64,000 nucleotides of DNA from Diploscapter coronatus. Lineage: Eukaryota; Nematoda; Chromadorea; Rhabditida; Rhabditidae. The DNA lies in contig OZ038422.1 of NCBI GenBank assembly GCA_964036155.1, positions 16,701,201 to 16,765,200 on the forward strand, in the 5' to 3' direction. The translations under genes were made by a program, and so were the position numbers. Each line of letters starts with the position of its first letter. Within the stretch, counting starts at the first letter, position 1. A model generated the notes under the pieces. That model did not search any database. It had not been told where the DNA came from and worked only from the letters and a program-made list of their open reading frames with translations. Shown here piece by piece: positions 1 to 11,350 of this stretch.

Positions 1-138
1 AATAAAGCTTACTAAATTAGAAAATGTATCATAATTAAACAAATATTTTTGATGTAAATTTATAGATAGTAAGCCTAACATACCCGTAAAGCTTTTTCAA
101 CACTGCTACTGAATGGTGGCAATAATTATTTCATTATG

Positions 139-2223
139 TCATCCCATTCTATCATCAGATGTGTATTTGTTAACGAAGGATGAATCGCACTTTCCATCTG
201 AATACCATTTGTGCGTGTTATGATATGTCTTCGGTAGTCCTCGAGGCAGCTGCAATCTTCTGCACAGCTCACAGAAACCCGTCGATTCGTCCATACCGGC
301 CACAATTCTGGAAATTTGAAGCTTCATAATTTATAATTAAAAATATAACTGTTTTAAATACTTTAAAACATATAAGTAGAGTGATCAAATCCGCTCTTTT
401 ACAAAAATACGCTTGTGGTAGGGACGTGGTAGTTTGAAACGAAAATTTAGGGAAGGAAGCACCTTTAAACCAAGAATATCATCAATGTCCATCCTCAAAT
501 CGACGATATATCTGATAAAATGTTTCTACGTCAAAAATAAGTCTAAAATATTCAAGAATAAGGAGGCATATGCTATATTTCGCTTGCAAAAATGTCCATT
601 TTGGATGATGGATTATTGTGATTTTTATCTTTTCTTCATAGATGCTTTATTTGCCAACCCAGATCACCTTATTGTACAGAAATTTTATCCAAAAAAGTGC
701 TTTGGAAGTTTTCTCGGGGACCCTAAGTATGCACAAGGGTGAAAAAAACCTATTGAATTATTACAAACTATTTTCGACAAACCTATAAGTTTCCCTCCAT
801 CTATGATATTCGAGGTATGACTCCTTGTCAGATGCGATTTGTTTTATTCTGAACACAAAGTCATCGAGGTTCTCGAAATCATCGATTGCAATGAATGTGT
901 CATCGGGCACTCCAATGCGACTGTAGATCTGCCTGCTCATCACAATCGGCACGGCCATTCTTCCTTCAAGCGTTTCGTATAATTTCTCCGTCACATAATC
1001 GACACAATTAGAGTTTTCGAATGCCAGGTAGAATTTGTATCTTCTAAAACCAATTCAATCAAATTTCGAGAAAATTTATAATCACTTGATAAGATTCCTG
1101 GCACAGGCGTCCGCTTTCTTCGAAGACGTGTCGCAATTAGGTAATTTTGTTCCACATTCACCCCATTTATCTGAAAGATCTTCAAAATTTTCACAATACT
1201 TCATTTCTCTGCAATACGTTTACAGACTATAAATTTATGTAGTATTACAAAAAATGCAACATTCAATAGACAAACTGATTATGATTTTGCATAATTATCA
1301 ACCACTCACCAACTTTCAATCCAACCTGTTCCAGTTCATGAATAAGTTCTTTTCGTTTATTCGATGTCGCACAATTACTGGAGAGCCATGCAGCTAGGTG
1401 CAGACTTTCGTTCTTCATATCCCAAATTTCATCGAGATTAACATATTCTAAATTGTGAAAGTTTATATATTCTTTCAAACGAAACCCAGCCTTTCCTATC
1501 CAATTTAGCGAAATATCCATATGGATGCCACACATCAGAGTCCAATCGATAGGTCATCGTCCAATTTATGTAATCTAAAAGTAAATTAGATACAATAGTA
1601 ACTGTATCGAAGCGAACTTCTCTCGAATGTGAAATGGTCGTTGATCGGGGATTCGAGTGTCCAAGCAACGAAGATCTGTTCCGGGCCCTTTCGCGGTATT
1701 TGGTAACCACCTTTGAGGTAATTTCTGCTATGAAGTACAACAGCATCGGCTTTCGGATGATCACTCAAATTATTAGAAATGTGACAATAGTCCTACAAAA
1801 ATTCTAAATAGTTTCAATTTAGTATAAATTCTCACCCTAGTCGATTCACAGTTGTACAAAAATCGTTCATCGCTAATGGGAGTTCCAAAGAATGTCGTAG
1901 GGGCATAAATCAAAACTTTCTTTCGATTAACCCATTCAATAGTGTGCTTCTCCAAAGTCCAGGATCCATTCGAAGGAGTTATTGCCACATCGTCGAAGAC
2001 TGAAAATAACAATTTGCAAGGGAAGTGCACAGATCGGAACTCACAATTTTTGGCGAAACTTACCTTGTACAAGGGTTTTCGATGATGTGGATGACAATGG
2101 TAAAGTCAAAAAGTGCAAAATAGGAACCAGCAGGTAGAAAATTGGTAAAAGCCTCGCTTCTTCACTTCTGTTTGCGACTTTGCAAGTTTGCGTACATTTG
2201 TGAAAAGCAGATTTTCTTAATTT
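139..2223 (-). CDS. alpha-1,3-fucosyltransferase, GT10 family (copy 1; 5' end unresolved)
   Basis: Type II Golgi glycosyltransferase that would transfer fucose from GDP-fucose to glycans. Coding exons on the minus strand: 2064-2223 (open stretch; true start unknown), 1836-1999, 1618-1792, 1491-1574, 1310-1447, 1086-1170, 783-1043 and 139-307 (stop at 139). Phases agree throughout. The hallmark GT10 C-terminal block, reading YKFYLAFENSNC then DYVTEKLYETL, lies in the 783-1043 exon, with EWVNRKKVLIY and SPINDHF further upstream. The 5' open stretch encodes a hydrophobic run (LLPIFYLLVPILHFLTLPL) suited to a signal anchor, but no in-frame ATG was found, so an upstream exon is probably missing. 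The exon pattern matches the neighbouring copy 2, including identical 84- and 261-nt exons, so the two arose by tandem duplication. The donor after 1491 reads GC instead of GT. Family is certain; acceptor sugar specificity is not. Confidence 0.85.
383..727 (-). repeat. MITE family member (copy 1, diverged)
   Basis: About 345 bp downstream of the first fucosyltransferase's last intron boundary. Read on the minus strand it aligns with the copies at 10174-10513 and 19396-19762 (shared blocks around CTACCACGTTTCTA, CATTTTGCAAA and the terminal GGGGACCCTAA). It lies inside the last intron (308-782) of fucosyltransferase copy 1. Ends are eroded. Confidence 0.5.
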
Positions 2224-4074
2224 TTACGCAAAATGAGTGGAAAATAGTTGAGAACTTCTTGGTTTCAGGTTCCTATTTTGCCCTTTTTCTAGTTTACTGT
2301 CGTCATCCCCGTTACACCATGTCATTCTTCTCACCATGACAAATTTGATCAGTTAGAAATAAGAGAAATAGCGTGCAAAATATCCTAATTCTCAGGAAAA
2401 TAGTATTGGGGAGAGAAAAAGAGGGAAGAGGAGCAAAGGGACAAAGTGCGTCATTAAAAATCCCTACTTGGAAAGTTTCGTCAGGATCTGTGGTTTGCAA
2501 CTCGTGCACTTCCCTTGTTAGGTGTCAACTAACGATGGGAATTCAATTTCGATTTTTGTACTTATTATACCCATCTCTAACTTTTGTAAATTATAAAAAA
2601 GACTTACATCTATAATATGAATTTATTCCGAGTAGCTTCCAACCATAATATCTTATGTCATTACTGATGTACAAATTGATTACCAAATACATAACGATCA
2701 TGACCGAGCATAATATCAGAAACTGTTGGAGAGTTTTCATTCAATTGCTAAAGTTTATTATCAAGTTAATATTGGTTCAAAATTTTTTTTATTACTTGAT
2801 ATAAATAATAAGTGTTCATCCAGAATGATTTCATCGGCAAATTTGGTTAATTTATGAACATCGTGGAATTTTAGTATTATTGATTGAAGAGAACGTCGAT
2901 ATTCAAAATTACTCTATTCGTCTCATTTATCTTCTACGCGGCCCACTACTTTGCTCTTCAAATTCGATTTCTAATCGCTACATGAACATCGACTATTTCT
3001 CTCCAATCAACGATGCTTTTATAGAAACTTACTCTCTGACAAATTCTAAGATTTTGAATAAGTGCTTATTAAAATTGTATTCTGAATTCAGCACGATATT
3101 TCCGAATGAATGAATTCTTGAATTATAAAAAAAAAATAAGTAAAACAAACCCTCTATAAAGTTTTCTGAGCAAATGGTGCAATTGAGCAGAGCAAGATGA
3201 TTGGCTGGATCATTTTCCTGCAAAATATCATTGTTTAGGCAATGTAATGAAAGTTGAAAAACTTTCTAGCAAATTAACATTATTATATGAAGTGAAAAAT
3301 CGATATTTATTAAAATTTTGAACAGCAGCTGAGAATGTGTTGAACATGATTGATTAGTGCATTGCCTTAGAAATACATAAAATAAGAGGATACGTAAATG
3401 GTTCCTAATTTAGGATTCAAAGGAAGTGTATTCTTTCTGTTTGAAAATGGAAAATTCATTGCACAAAGTGTTCACTTCTATTAGTCGTTTTCTAGAAAAG
3501 CCATGAAATTTTCACCTATTTCTTTACCTTTCTCTATACTTTTAAAGAAAAGATAGGAATAAATAGATCTAGTGAAAAATTATCAGTTGACTTATTCTGC
3601 ATACGTGGAGAATATAATATTTCGTATTAATTAAATTCCATCCATTCCGTAGATTTTTTTATCTTTCGTTATTCTTAATATTAAGATATTTATATTCATT
3701 CATTTAACTTTAAAAATATTTATTATCGACAAATAAGTAAAGTGAATCACAAAAGCACATTTGAGACTAGATGAAGGCAATTTTCAGGCATTTTACCCGC
3801 AAAATCGAACCACAAATTATAGACTCTGAGCAGAAATCAGCAACAAACGTAGTACAGGAAAAACCATAACAAAGTCTGATAGCATAATAAATAATAGATT
3901 CTACAAAATAAATAGCATTCATCTTGATGAACTTCGTCGTCATGGAACCACCACGAATACCCTCTTTTAGGTCACAATTAATAAAATAAAATGTCTAAGG
4001 AATTAATTAAAAATTTGATAAGTGAGTTATAAAATGCAATAAGACGTAAAATATTTTTAAAAATTGAATGACAG
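2224..4074. other. intergenic, AT-rich
   Basis: Spacer between the two minus-strand fucosyltransferase genes. Apart from the exon-like segment near 3151-3217 I see no conserved coding sequence; short open frames here have no recognisable domain and no consistent splice structure. It should hold the copy 1 promoter and perhaps its missing first exon. Confidence 0.5.
3151..3217 (-). other. orphan exon-like segment between the fucosyltransferase genes
   Basis: A 67-nt minus-strand stretch bounded by a good acceptor (TTTTGCAG) and a GT donor, open in one frame and ending in phase 1 with G. Its 3' end resembles the end of exon 1 of fucosyltransferase copy 2 (TCAG...TATAGAG before GGTTTG or GTTTG). 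It may be a remnant or alternative first coding exon of copy 1, because the phase would join to the exon starting at 1999. No start codon in that frame. Confidence 0.3.
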
Positions 4075-6805
4075 TTATCTGAGATATTTATCAGCAATTG
4101 ATTGGTTACACATCCCATTTGTGTGCCAACCGTTGACATCCTCGTATGATTTTGATGCCTCGATTGGTAACTGTAAACGCCGGCACAGTTCACAAAATCC
4201 TGTTGAATCGTGATGCTCAGGTATCACTCTGAATACATTGATTTTCTTTCTGATACAAAAGTGATTGAATACAGCATTATATAATGAAAAGTGACAACAT
4301 CGCTATGGATTTTTAAGATCCTTTTTTTCCAAATTATGGCATTTGACTTTGTAATTTTCTGTTGTGAGCGATCCAGATTTGTACTTTTATTGTATATTTT
4401 TAGCATTAATATCATTTAGAGTAATTTCTATTTGATTACAAATTATCATAAAGGATCTAAAATACAATTGAAAATTACTCTACCTGTAAGTTTCTCTCCA
4501 CTTGTGATATTTCAGATATAGCTGTTTATCGCTTGCAATTTTATTGACTTCAGCGACCAAACTCTCTAGGTTTTCGAAGTCATCGATAGCGATGTAGGAA
4601 TCGTCAGGAATGCCTAGTTTCTGGTAATATTCCCTCGCTAGCACAATCGGCACGGCCATTCGAGAGTAGAGTGTCTCATAGAATTTTTCAGTCACATAAT
4701 CAATACAATTCGTATTCTCAATTGAAATATAGAATTTGTAGGGTCTAAATTGGATATGAGTTAGATAAGCAATTTTATCATTATCATTGTGGAGCAGCGA
4801 GTAAAACTGTCCTGATATTATTTTATTAAGAATAATCAAATGTAACTAGATCAATTTTTAAAAATTTCGAATCAGAACCGGAATTGGATTTTCCTTTGAC
4901 CCGGAATCGGAATTCCGAACACCCGTTTCCAGCCAAATATTTCAATAAACAAGAGAAAATAAATCGTGATTTGATGCAGAAGTAATTAGATTTTTTCATA
5001 ATGATTTGTGATGTTTTGTAATAGAATTATACTTTGTATATCTTAAAATAAAATAAAACCTCACCTAACGAGTTCTTGAACACAAGGATACCCTTGTTTC
5101 TCCACACCAAAGCAAGTTGGATGCGTTTTTCCACAATGACCCCATCTGTCTATCTGTAATTAATTTTTTCTCAAAATTTCATCTTGCTTCGTTCACTAAT
5201 CTACCTTTAATCCTTTACCTTCTAACTCTTTGACTAATTCAGTTCGTCTATTCTTCGCAAAGCAATTGCTCGCGAGCCAAGTTGCTGGTGGCAAGGTTGA
5301 ACTCTTCATATTCCATATTTCTTCGTAATCAACCTCATCTAAAGAGTTCGTTCTTTCAGGTAATCACACTTGGCAAAGAGAATGATTTACTTTTGTGATC
5401 TAGTTTTTCGAAATGCCCATACGGATACCAAATATCAGCATCTCTCCTGGGTGTCATCGTCCAGTTTATTACGTCTGAAAGAAATTTTTAGATTTTTAAA
5501 ATTGAAAAATTGGATTTTATCAGAATCAATTAATAATCATTAAATAACTTGCCAATAATGGATTAATGACTTATTCTAATCTTACTTTTCCCAGGTCTAA
5601 AATGGTCATTAGCTGGAGATTCAAGAGACCACAAAATATATGGTTGTTTTGGATTTCGTTTCTTAGGCAATTGCATTTGTGAGTAATCTGCGTTGTGGAA
5701 TAAAATAGCGTCAGCCCTGCCTGCATCTGATCTCGAGGTTGAGATTTCACAAAATCCCTGAAATATTTTCGTAATTTTATTATTATTATTATTGTAAATT
5801 GGAAGAATCCATAAACTCAAAGGATATGATGCAGTATTTATACCTTATATATTTCTGGTATTAGTTTGTACAAGAAAACTTTCTTGATCAGTTCTCAACT
5901 TATTGTGACTATTTATATTGTATTTATGGATCTACCCTATCCTCTTATAACAAGTCTCTTACTTTAGTTGAACTGCATTCATCTAGAAATCCCTTTTTGA
6001 TGATATCCATTCCGAAGAATGTAGTTGCAGCAAAAATGAGCACTTTCTTTCGGTTGACCCATTCTGTGGTTGACTGCTTCTTCGTTGTAGCCTTCGTTAG
6101 AGTGTCTCTTTCATTTACAACTGAAAAAATGAAAGATTCCAGAAATTTCAACTATGCGCATAAATGTTTAAGGGGGGATTGTCTGGCTGAAATTGTCTGC
6201 CAGAATCGATGTTGATGAATGATCTCACAAACGTAGGCTCATGGCAACACACATCAAATACTTTTATGACATTTTCAATTATATTTATGATTTCACCATT
6301 TGCACTATCTCTCCTTTCAATTTAGTTAATACAGAATTCAAAATTCCTTATCAGATATTCCGAAAACGTTGAGTAAAATAATACCATCGGTTAGAATAAT
6401 GTTCGAAATGATAGCGCATAAGTAAAATAAAATGGTAAATATGATATTTTATCATAACTATCGAGTTTTGCTTATAATTTCGTGCAGATTTGTATGATTT
6501 TCAAAAACCTTTCAGGTGTTGGTTCTGTGAAAGATCTTTTACGATTCTATCCTAAAAATAAACAACGATTAGTTCTATATGTTCACAAGCACATCGTTTA
6601 AATAAATGAGCTATAAAAACGAAAAGTGCTAAAACTTTTTCAATATCCGTACGAAATTATAGGCCAGTCTAATGTTATTAGCACTTTCATAAAACTACAT
6701 TTACAAACCTCTATAATGTTCATCAGCTGAGAATAATATGCTAAAGATGAGATATGAACTGGCGATGGCACCGATAACGAGTGCGACCCTTTGGATAGGT
6801 CGCAT
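4075..6805 (-). CDS. alpha-1,3-fucosyltransferase, GT10 family (copy 2, complete)
   Basis: Complete 8-exon gene on the minus strand: 6709-6805, 5963-6120, 5586-5757, 5391-5474, 5205-5338, 5065-5153, 4484-4744, 4075-4228. The total is 1149 nt, encoding 382 aa, a normal length for the family. Residues about 8-27 form an uncleaved signal anchor (VALVIGAIASSYLIFSILF), as expected of a type II Golgi enzyme. The GDP-fucose-binding GT10 motif (YKFYISIENTNC, DYVTEKFYETL) is at residues about 247-270. EWVNRKKVLIF, SPANDHF and the Cys-rich tail GFCELCRRL are also present. The start ATG at 6805 lies 8 nt after a TTTTAG acceptor-like site, which could be a trans-splice site. A 43-nt exon-like segment near 6510-6553 does not keep the phase and was left out. 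The enzyme could build core or Lewis-type alpha-1,3-fucose; sequence alone does not decide. Confidence 0.93.
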
Positions 6806-9310
6806 TCGACGACCTAAAATAGACAAAATGCGTTTCTATGAAGCAAACATATCCTTGTAAATAAATCATAAAACGGCTGAAAGCCATATTGATCATAGAA
6901 AGTATAGAATAATTGAGCATTAATGTATGAAGATGCGGCTAAGCTTTATTTGATTCGATGGACTTGACATAATATTACTGTACGAAAGAAAATATGAACA
7001 TAGAATTTCATGAAAATATTATTTGGATTGGAGAATTCATTTTGAAAGCAACTTTCCACAATTCTCCCGTTACTTAAAGATCATTCATTTTCGTTTTACA
7101 TAGAATTTTTTCTTTCTTTCAGTTTCTACCATTGCTACTAAATAATAAATTGTTAGTTTGAGTGAGTGCAAACATCGCGGTATTATTTATGCAAAACTAC
7201 AAATTTAGAAGGGTTAGATAAATGTAGGCAACTCCTAGCTGAACATTGAAATAAATCAGAATTTTTTTTTTAATTTACTAACATTCAATGCTATTACGGT
7301 GTATCAAATATCAATAAATTTAAAAGTTTGTCATCTTGATCTGTTATATTTCGATTAAATTCTCCTATCGTTAAATTTAATATGATTTACCATTTAGGCA
7401 GACATTATGTAATGATTATTTGATGCAGACCTAGGGAATATTTTGGCCGGGCCAAAAACTTATCGGGATTTGTAAGCCGTACGAGCGAAAGCATAATTAC
7501 AATGAGTCACAAAGCTTGAGCAATTCATGATTTATAAAATTCGTATATCTTTTAATTCACATTGAAGCAGTTTTCTTGAAAATTTGCAGACTTAAAGATG
7601 CAAACAAGTGGAATTGATTGTCTAGATTTTTCTCCAAGTTTACTCGTGAAAAATATCAGATATCAGGGCATTTAATAAAAGTAGTACGGCAAAAGTTGAA
7701 CGAATATACATAGTTTGAGCCAATTAAAAAGTAATAGCTTGCCCATAAGGCATAGGGTAGGGATTTAGTGATAAAATGCTGAATATCAAACTTTTCAGCT
7801 CAGAAAATTCATTTATATGATAATTTTATAGATCTTCTCAGTATTACTTTTATTAGTTACCAATATCAGGAGTTGTTCCTAAATTTTGTGCGCTGCTGAA
7901 TGAAATTATCTCGAGCAGGTGAAACTTAGACTAATAAAAGGTTGGCGATAAAATTTCCTGAAGAAAATGTGTTGGAATAATTGAAAAATATTTCTAACGA
8001 TCGTTCACCCTAATTCTGGTTTTATGTCATGAGGGAATAAATACAGGACAGAAAATGGACGATAATGGATTGGAGCAGAATTGTGAATAAGAAAGAGCAG
8101 AAAGTTGAAGGCAGAAGGCGAAGAGCTAAGAAATAGAGATACAGATACAGAACTGCAAGAGAAGGGTTGTTTGCTCAGAACAGCAGACTGTCAACAAACA
8201 GTCAAAACGAAAGAAGTACAACCGCAGTCGAAATCATTGCAAATCGAGCGCTCTAAAGCTCAGGTCAAGACGGACAATCCTCTAGTTTTCAAAACGACAA
8301 TCAATTATCAAAATAGCATAGCCAGGCCTAGACTAGGCTTAAGCCAAATCCTCAGTGCGGACCCCATCCACCATAATGTTTCGTTTTGGTTAAAGGTCTT
8401 TATAGGTTTGATCATAATTAAGCGCCATTATGTTTGTGCAAAAATATTTTAGAGTGGTGCATATAAATCTTTTTTCTTTTTCGATAAACGTCTGAATAAA
8501 ATTGGAATTTTCTGGAAAGCAAGCAGTAATAGAATTATAAATCCGCTTATTTTTTAAAAATATATTATGAGAGCGGAGTTGAGCTGTGTTTGAAAATGGC
8601 AAATTACAAAAAATATTTTGATTAATAAGTTGTAAATGTAATGAGAATTTCATAGATGTAATTTGGATTAGTTCATTTGTAATGCTATTTATTTCTTTAG
8701 ACTACGAGCTGAAATAATAAAATGTTAAAATATGACTTACGTGATAAGATAAAAACAAAGTGAATTCATCCGGATTATAACATGCAGCTAATTCGAGATT
8801 TTTCATAAATATTCTGCCATTCTTAAAATAAAATTCTGTCGTGCTATGTGCAGAATAGCCATCAAATATCGCCTTAAGAAATTCAATTTAACGCCAAGGA
8901 GATGAAAACATTTTCGCAATCCGCGAGCATTCACTAGAACAAAACAGTTGAATAAGCTCATTCTTGACAGGCGTTCAGGGCAACAATAAAATACTGATTT
9001 AATTTTTTTTTAAAAGTAACAACTATTTGGTTGACAATTTGTAAACGCGCTTTATAAGAAGAAATAAAAGACAAAAAATTTTCAGAATTTTTGAGCAGGA
9101 TTTTCCTTTCTCGCAAAGTGCTATGGCGACTCAACATCAATATCACATTCATCCAGAAATCGCTTTTTTTTTCAAAGAAAAAATGAGAAAGCGCGTAAAT
9201 TCTAGTTATTAATGCTCTTTAAACTAAATGAAAAATGTCTTTCTAGAATGTATGCTGCTTGGTTGAGAAGGTATATTTCCTTATATATAGACGAATGAAT
9301 GATAAATGTA

Positions 9311-9356
9311 GCTAGACTCCGGTCGGTCGCTTCGCGGCCTCCCTCGTCTAGGATTT
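9311..9356. repeat. GC-rich hairpin in AT-rich spacer
   Basis: An isolated GC-rich patch flanked by TAGAC and GTCTA arms, with an inner stem (GGTCG/CGGCC) closed by a CTTCG-like loop. It contrasts strongly with the AT-rich surroundings. It could be a transposon terminus or a small structured RNA; no family was recognised. Confidence 0.4.
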
Positions 9357-10173
9357 TTGGTTCGCAAAAGTGCAAAACAATACCAACACAACAATAACTC
9401 CAGCACTAAAACGAAATTCGAAAATTAGTATCCATTGCATTTGTTGATCACATTTTCATGATCATACTCTCACACTATCATAATTTTTAATCTCATAGCT
9501 CTCCCCTCCTGAAAGTCCATCAAGTCATAAAACTAAAACTATCCAATTAAAAAATTCAATCAATAATTTCAAATATTTCCTTTTCATCAATCAATTATCC
9601 CATTGATGTCATTTTCTAAAGCTCTTCAAAGATTTAGCAAAAAATTTCAAGTTCTTTTTCATTCATAAAAGCGCAACAAAGAGTCGACTCACTAAAGGAG
9701 AAATCACTTCTAATAAGGATAATTGCCCAATTATCGGATCAAACCCAAACAAACCCTACACGTTGCACACCGCGGAAAAATTGTGCATCTTTTGGTGCAA
9801 ACCCCATCTCAATTGAATGATCACATCTCTAGATATAAGCGTGCACAAACAGACACACTTTACAAAAAATACTATATAGTAATTTTGATAAAATAAATGA
9901 ACGATGGCGATATAATTTGAGCCATGAAACTGGCAATTGATCTGCCGCTTTGTGCTGCGAAAGCGAAATAGCAATTTCTTATCAATTTATTGTGCCTGTT
10001 CTGCTGAACATGTGTAGAATCAATCGATTACTTCAAATTTTATGTTCCTCCAAGAGATATGTGAATCAAGAAAGAAGGCTAGAGAGCATATTGTAAAACT
10101 TGGCTATTTTATTGCCTGAATGTCAACGAATTGAGACAGAATAGAACAAGTTCGAAAATTGGGTACACTAAAA

Positions 10174-10513
10174 TTAGAGTCCTCAAGCGGTTATGCCAAT
10201 TGCGTTTTGGAGAACATTTTTTGAACGGAAGGATGAACTGGGTTGTAAATAAGATTTCTGTGAAGAAATACAAATTTTTTAAAATTCGTTACCCAAAATT
10301 AACACATTTCCACAAACGAAATATCGTTTGTGCTTGAACATTTTGAGCTGATTTTGGCAGAGAGCCATTTTATCAGGTTTATCATCGATTTAGGGGTGGA
10401 CTTTCATGACATTTTGTGCTTGGGAGATACTTCTTTCCCGAATTTTTACTTTCAACTATCATGTTTCTACCAAAAACGCATTTTTGCAAAGGGGCAGAGC
10501 TTGGAGACTCTAA
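10174..10513 (+). mobile_element. MITE with 15-bp TIRs and 6-bp target-site duplication (copy 2)
   Basis: Left end TTAGAGTCCTCAAGC and right end GCTTGGAGACTCTAA are inverted repeats with two mismatches. The flanks on both sides read CTAAAA, consistent with a target-site duplication. The interior (~310 bp) has no transposase, so this is a non-autonomous element. It is the best-preserved of four related copies in the window and defines the family ends. Confidence 0.7.
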
Positions 10514-11008
10514 CTAAAATCAGCGCTTTCTTCTTGTATCTGTCCAATTACTTGGTGGAAATGAAAAACATCGAGCAAACTTTATCCAGTTACTGGTTCA
10601 TAAAAGTTATAGGTGTAATGGAATTGATATATTATGAAAATGTGAAACTATTTTCTTGGTATCTTATCATTTTAGAGAAGCCACTTGTATTGTATTAAAA
10701 ATATTCACTTTTTCACTTATTATTTCATAAATCATTGCGCGCTCTCAACAAATACAAATACAATAAAAATCACTGCTATTATTATTATGTGTTGTGCATT
10801 GTTTGTTGTTTGCTGTTTACTCTATTGGCAGTCTCCCGCACAGTTTATGTGTCGATAATCTGCACTTCAACCCTGTCGAATCTGTGTGACTTACGTGTTT
10901 GTCTCAGTCAATCAAGAATCTGTAGATTGAACTGCCTCTCTGCCGTTTGCTGCTCTCTCATTCTTCAGAGAGATCAAGAGCGAGTGATCTCTTTCGGAGC
11001 TCAGCAGC

Positions 11009-11022
11009 GAGGGGATCCCCTC
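11009..11022. promoter_or_regulatory. perfect 14-bp palindrome in promoter
   Basis: GAGGGGATCCCCTC, a perfect palindrome about 170 bp upstream of the TATA box of the gene at 11351. It lies inside a larger GAGCGAGT...ACTCGCTC inverted arrangement. This is a plausible dimeric transcription-factor site; the binding factor is unknown. Confidence 0.35.
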
Positions 11023-11186
11023 TGCCTCTGACTCGCTCGCAAATTCACAAACACCAGCGGCAGGCAGGAGGGAATCAGGGAGATCGAGCACGCCGCACGC
11101 AGCAGGGCATTGTCTGCCTGACGATGACGAAATGACGACGATTCGACTATTTGAGTATTTGAGTATTTGCATTTACCCGCTTCCAA

Positions 11187-11194
11187 TATAAATA
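11187..11194 (+). promoter_or_regulatory. TATA box of secreted Cys-rich protein gene
   Basis: TATAAATA within a locally GC-richer promoter, 157 bp before the ATG at 11351. An initiator-like TCAGT lies about 40 bp downstream. The position fits a core promoter with a short 5' UTR. Confidence 0.6.
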
Positions 11195-11350
11195 TCGGTT
11201 GGGCAGTGCCTGCGGCGGGCATTCAACCAGTCAGTGCGCAGGCTCAGTGACTGCCTCTCTGCTGCCTCCCTCGCTGCTCACTCCCCTCTTCCCTCCTTCT
11301 TCCGGTGAACAAACGGCATTCCGGCTGTCGGCCTGGCCCTGTACACGCAC

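Larger units (their letters stand above)
6806..11186. other. gene-poor intergenic stretch
   Basis: About 4.4 kb of AT-rich DNA with no gene that I can support on either strand. It contains a GC-rich hairpin near 9310-9360 and a MITE copy at 10174-10513. Open frames up to 122 aa occur but show no domain, signal peptide or splice-consistent neighbours; several lie inside the MITE. Confidence 0.55.

Noticed and set aside
434..742. 102-aa open frame and similar frames at 10330 and 11893
   Set aside because: They fall inside copies of the MITE family, in different frames and orientations, so they are not protein-coding.
6510..6553. 43-nt exon-like segment in the first intron of fucosyltransferase copy 2
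   Set aside because: Including it breaks the reading frame (it would need phase 0 on the left where exon 1 ends in phase 1), and the protein is complete without it.
8105..8452. 115-aa open frame in the gene-poor region
   Set aside because: No recognisable domain, no upstream or downstream exons in phase, and composition like the surrounding spacer.
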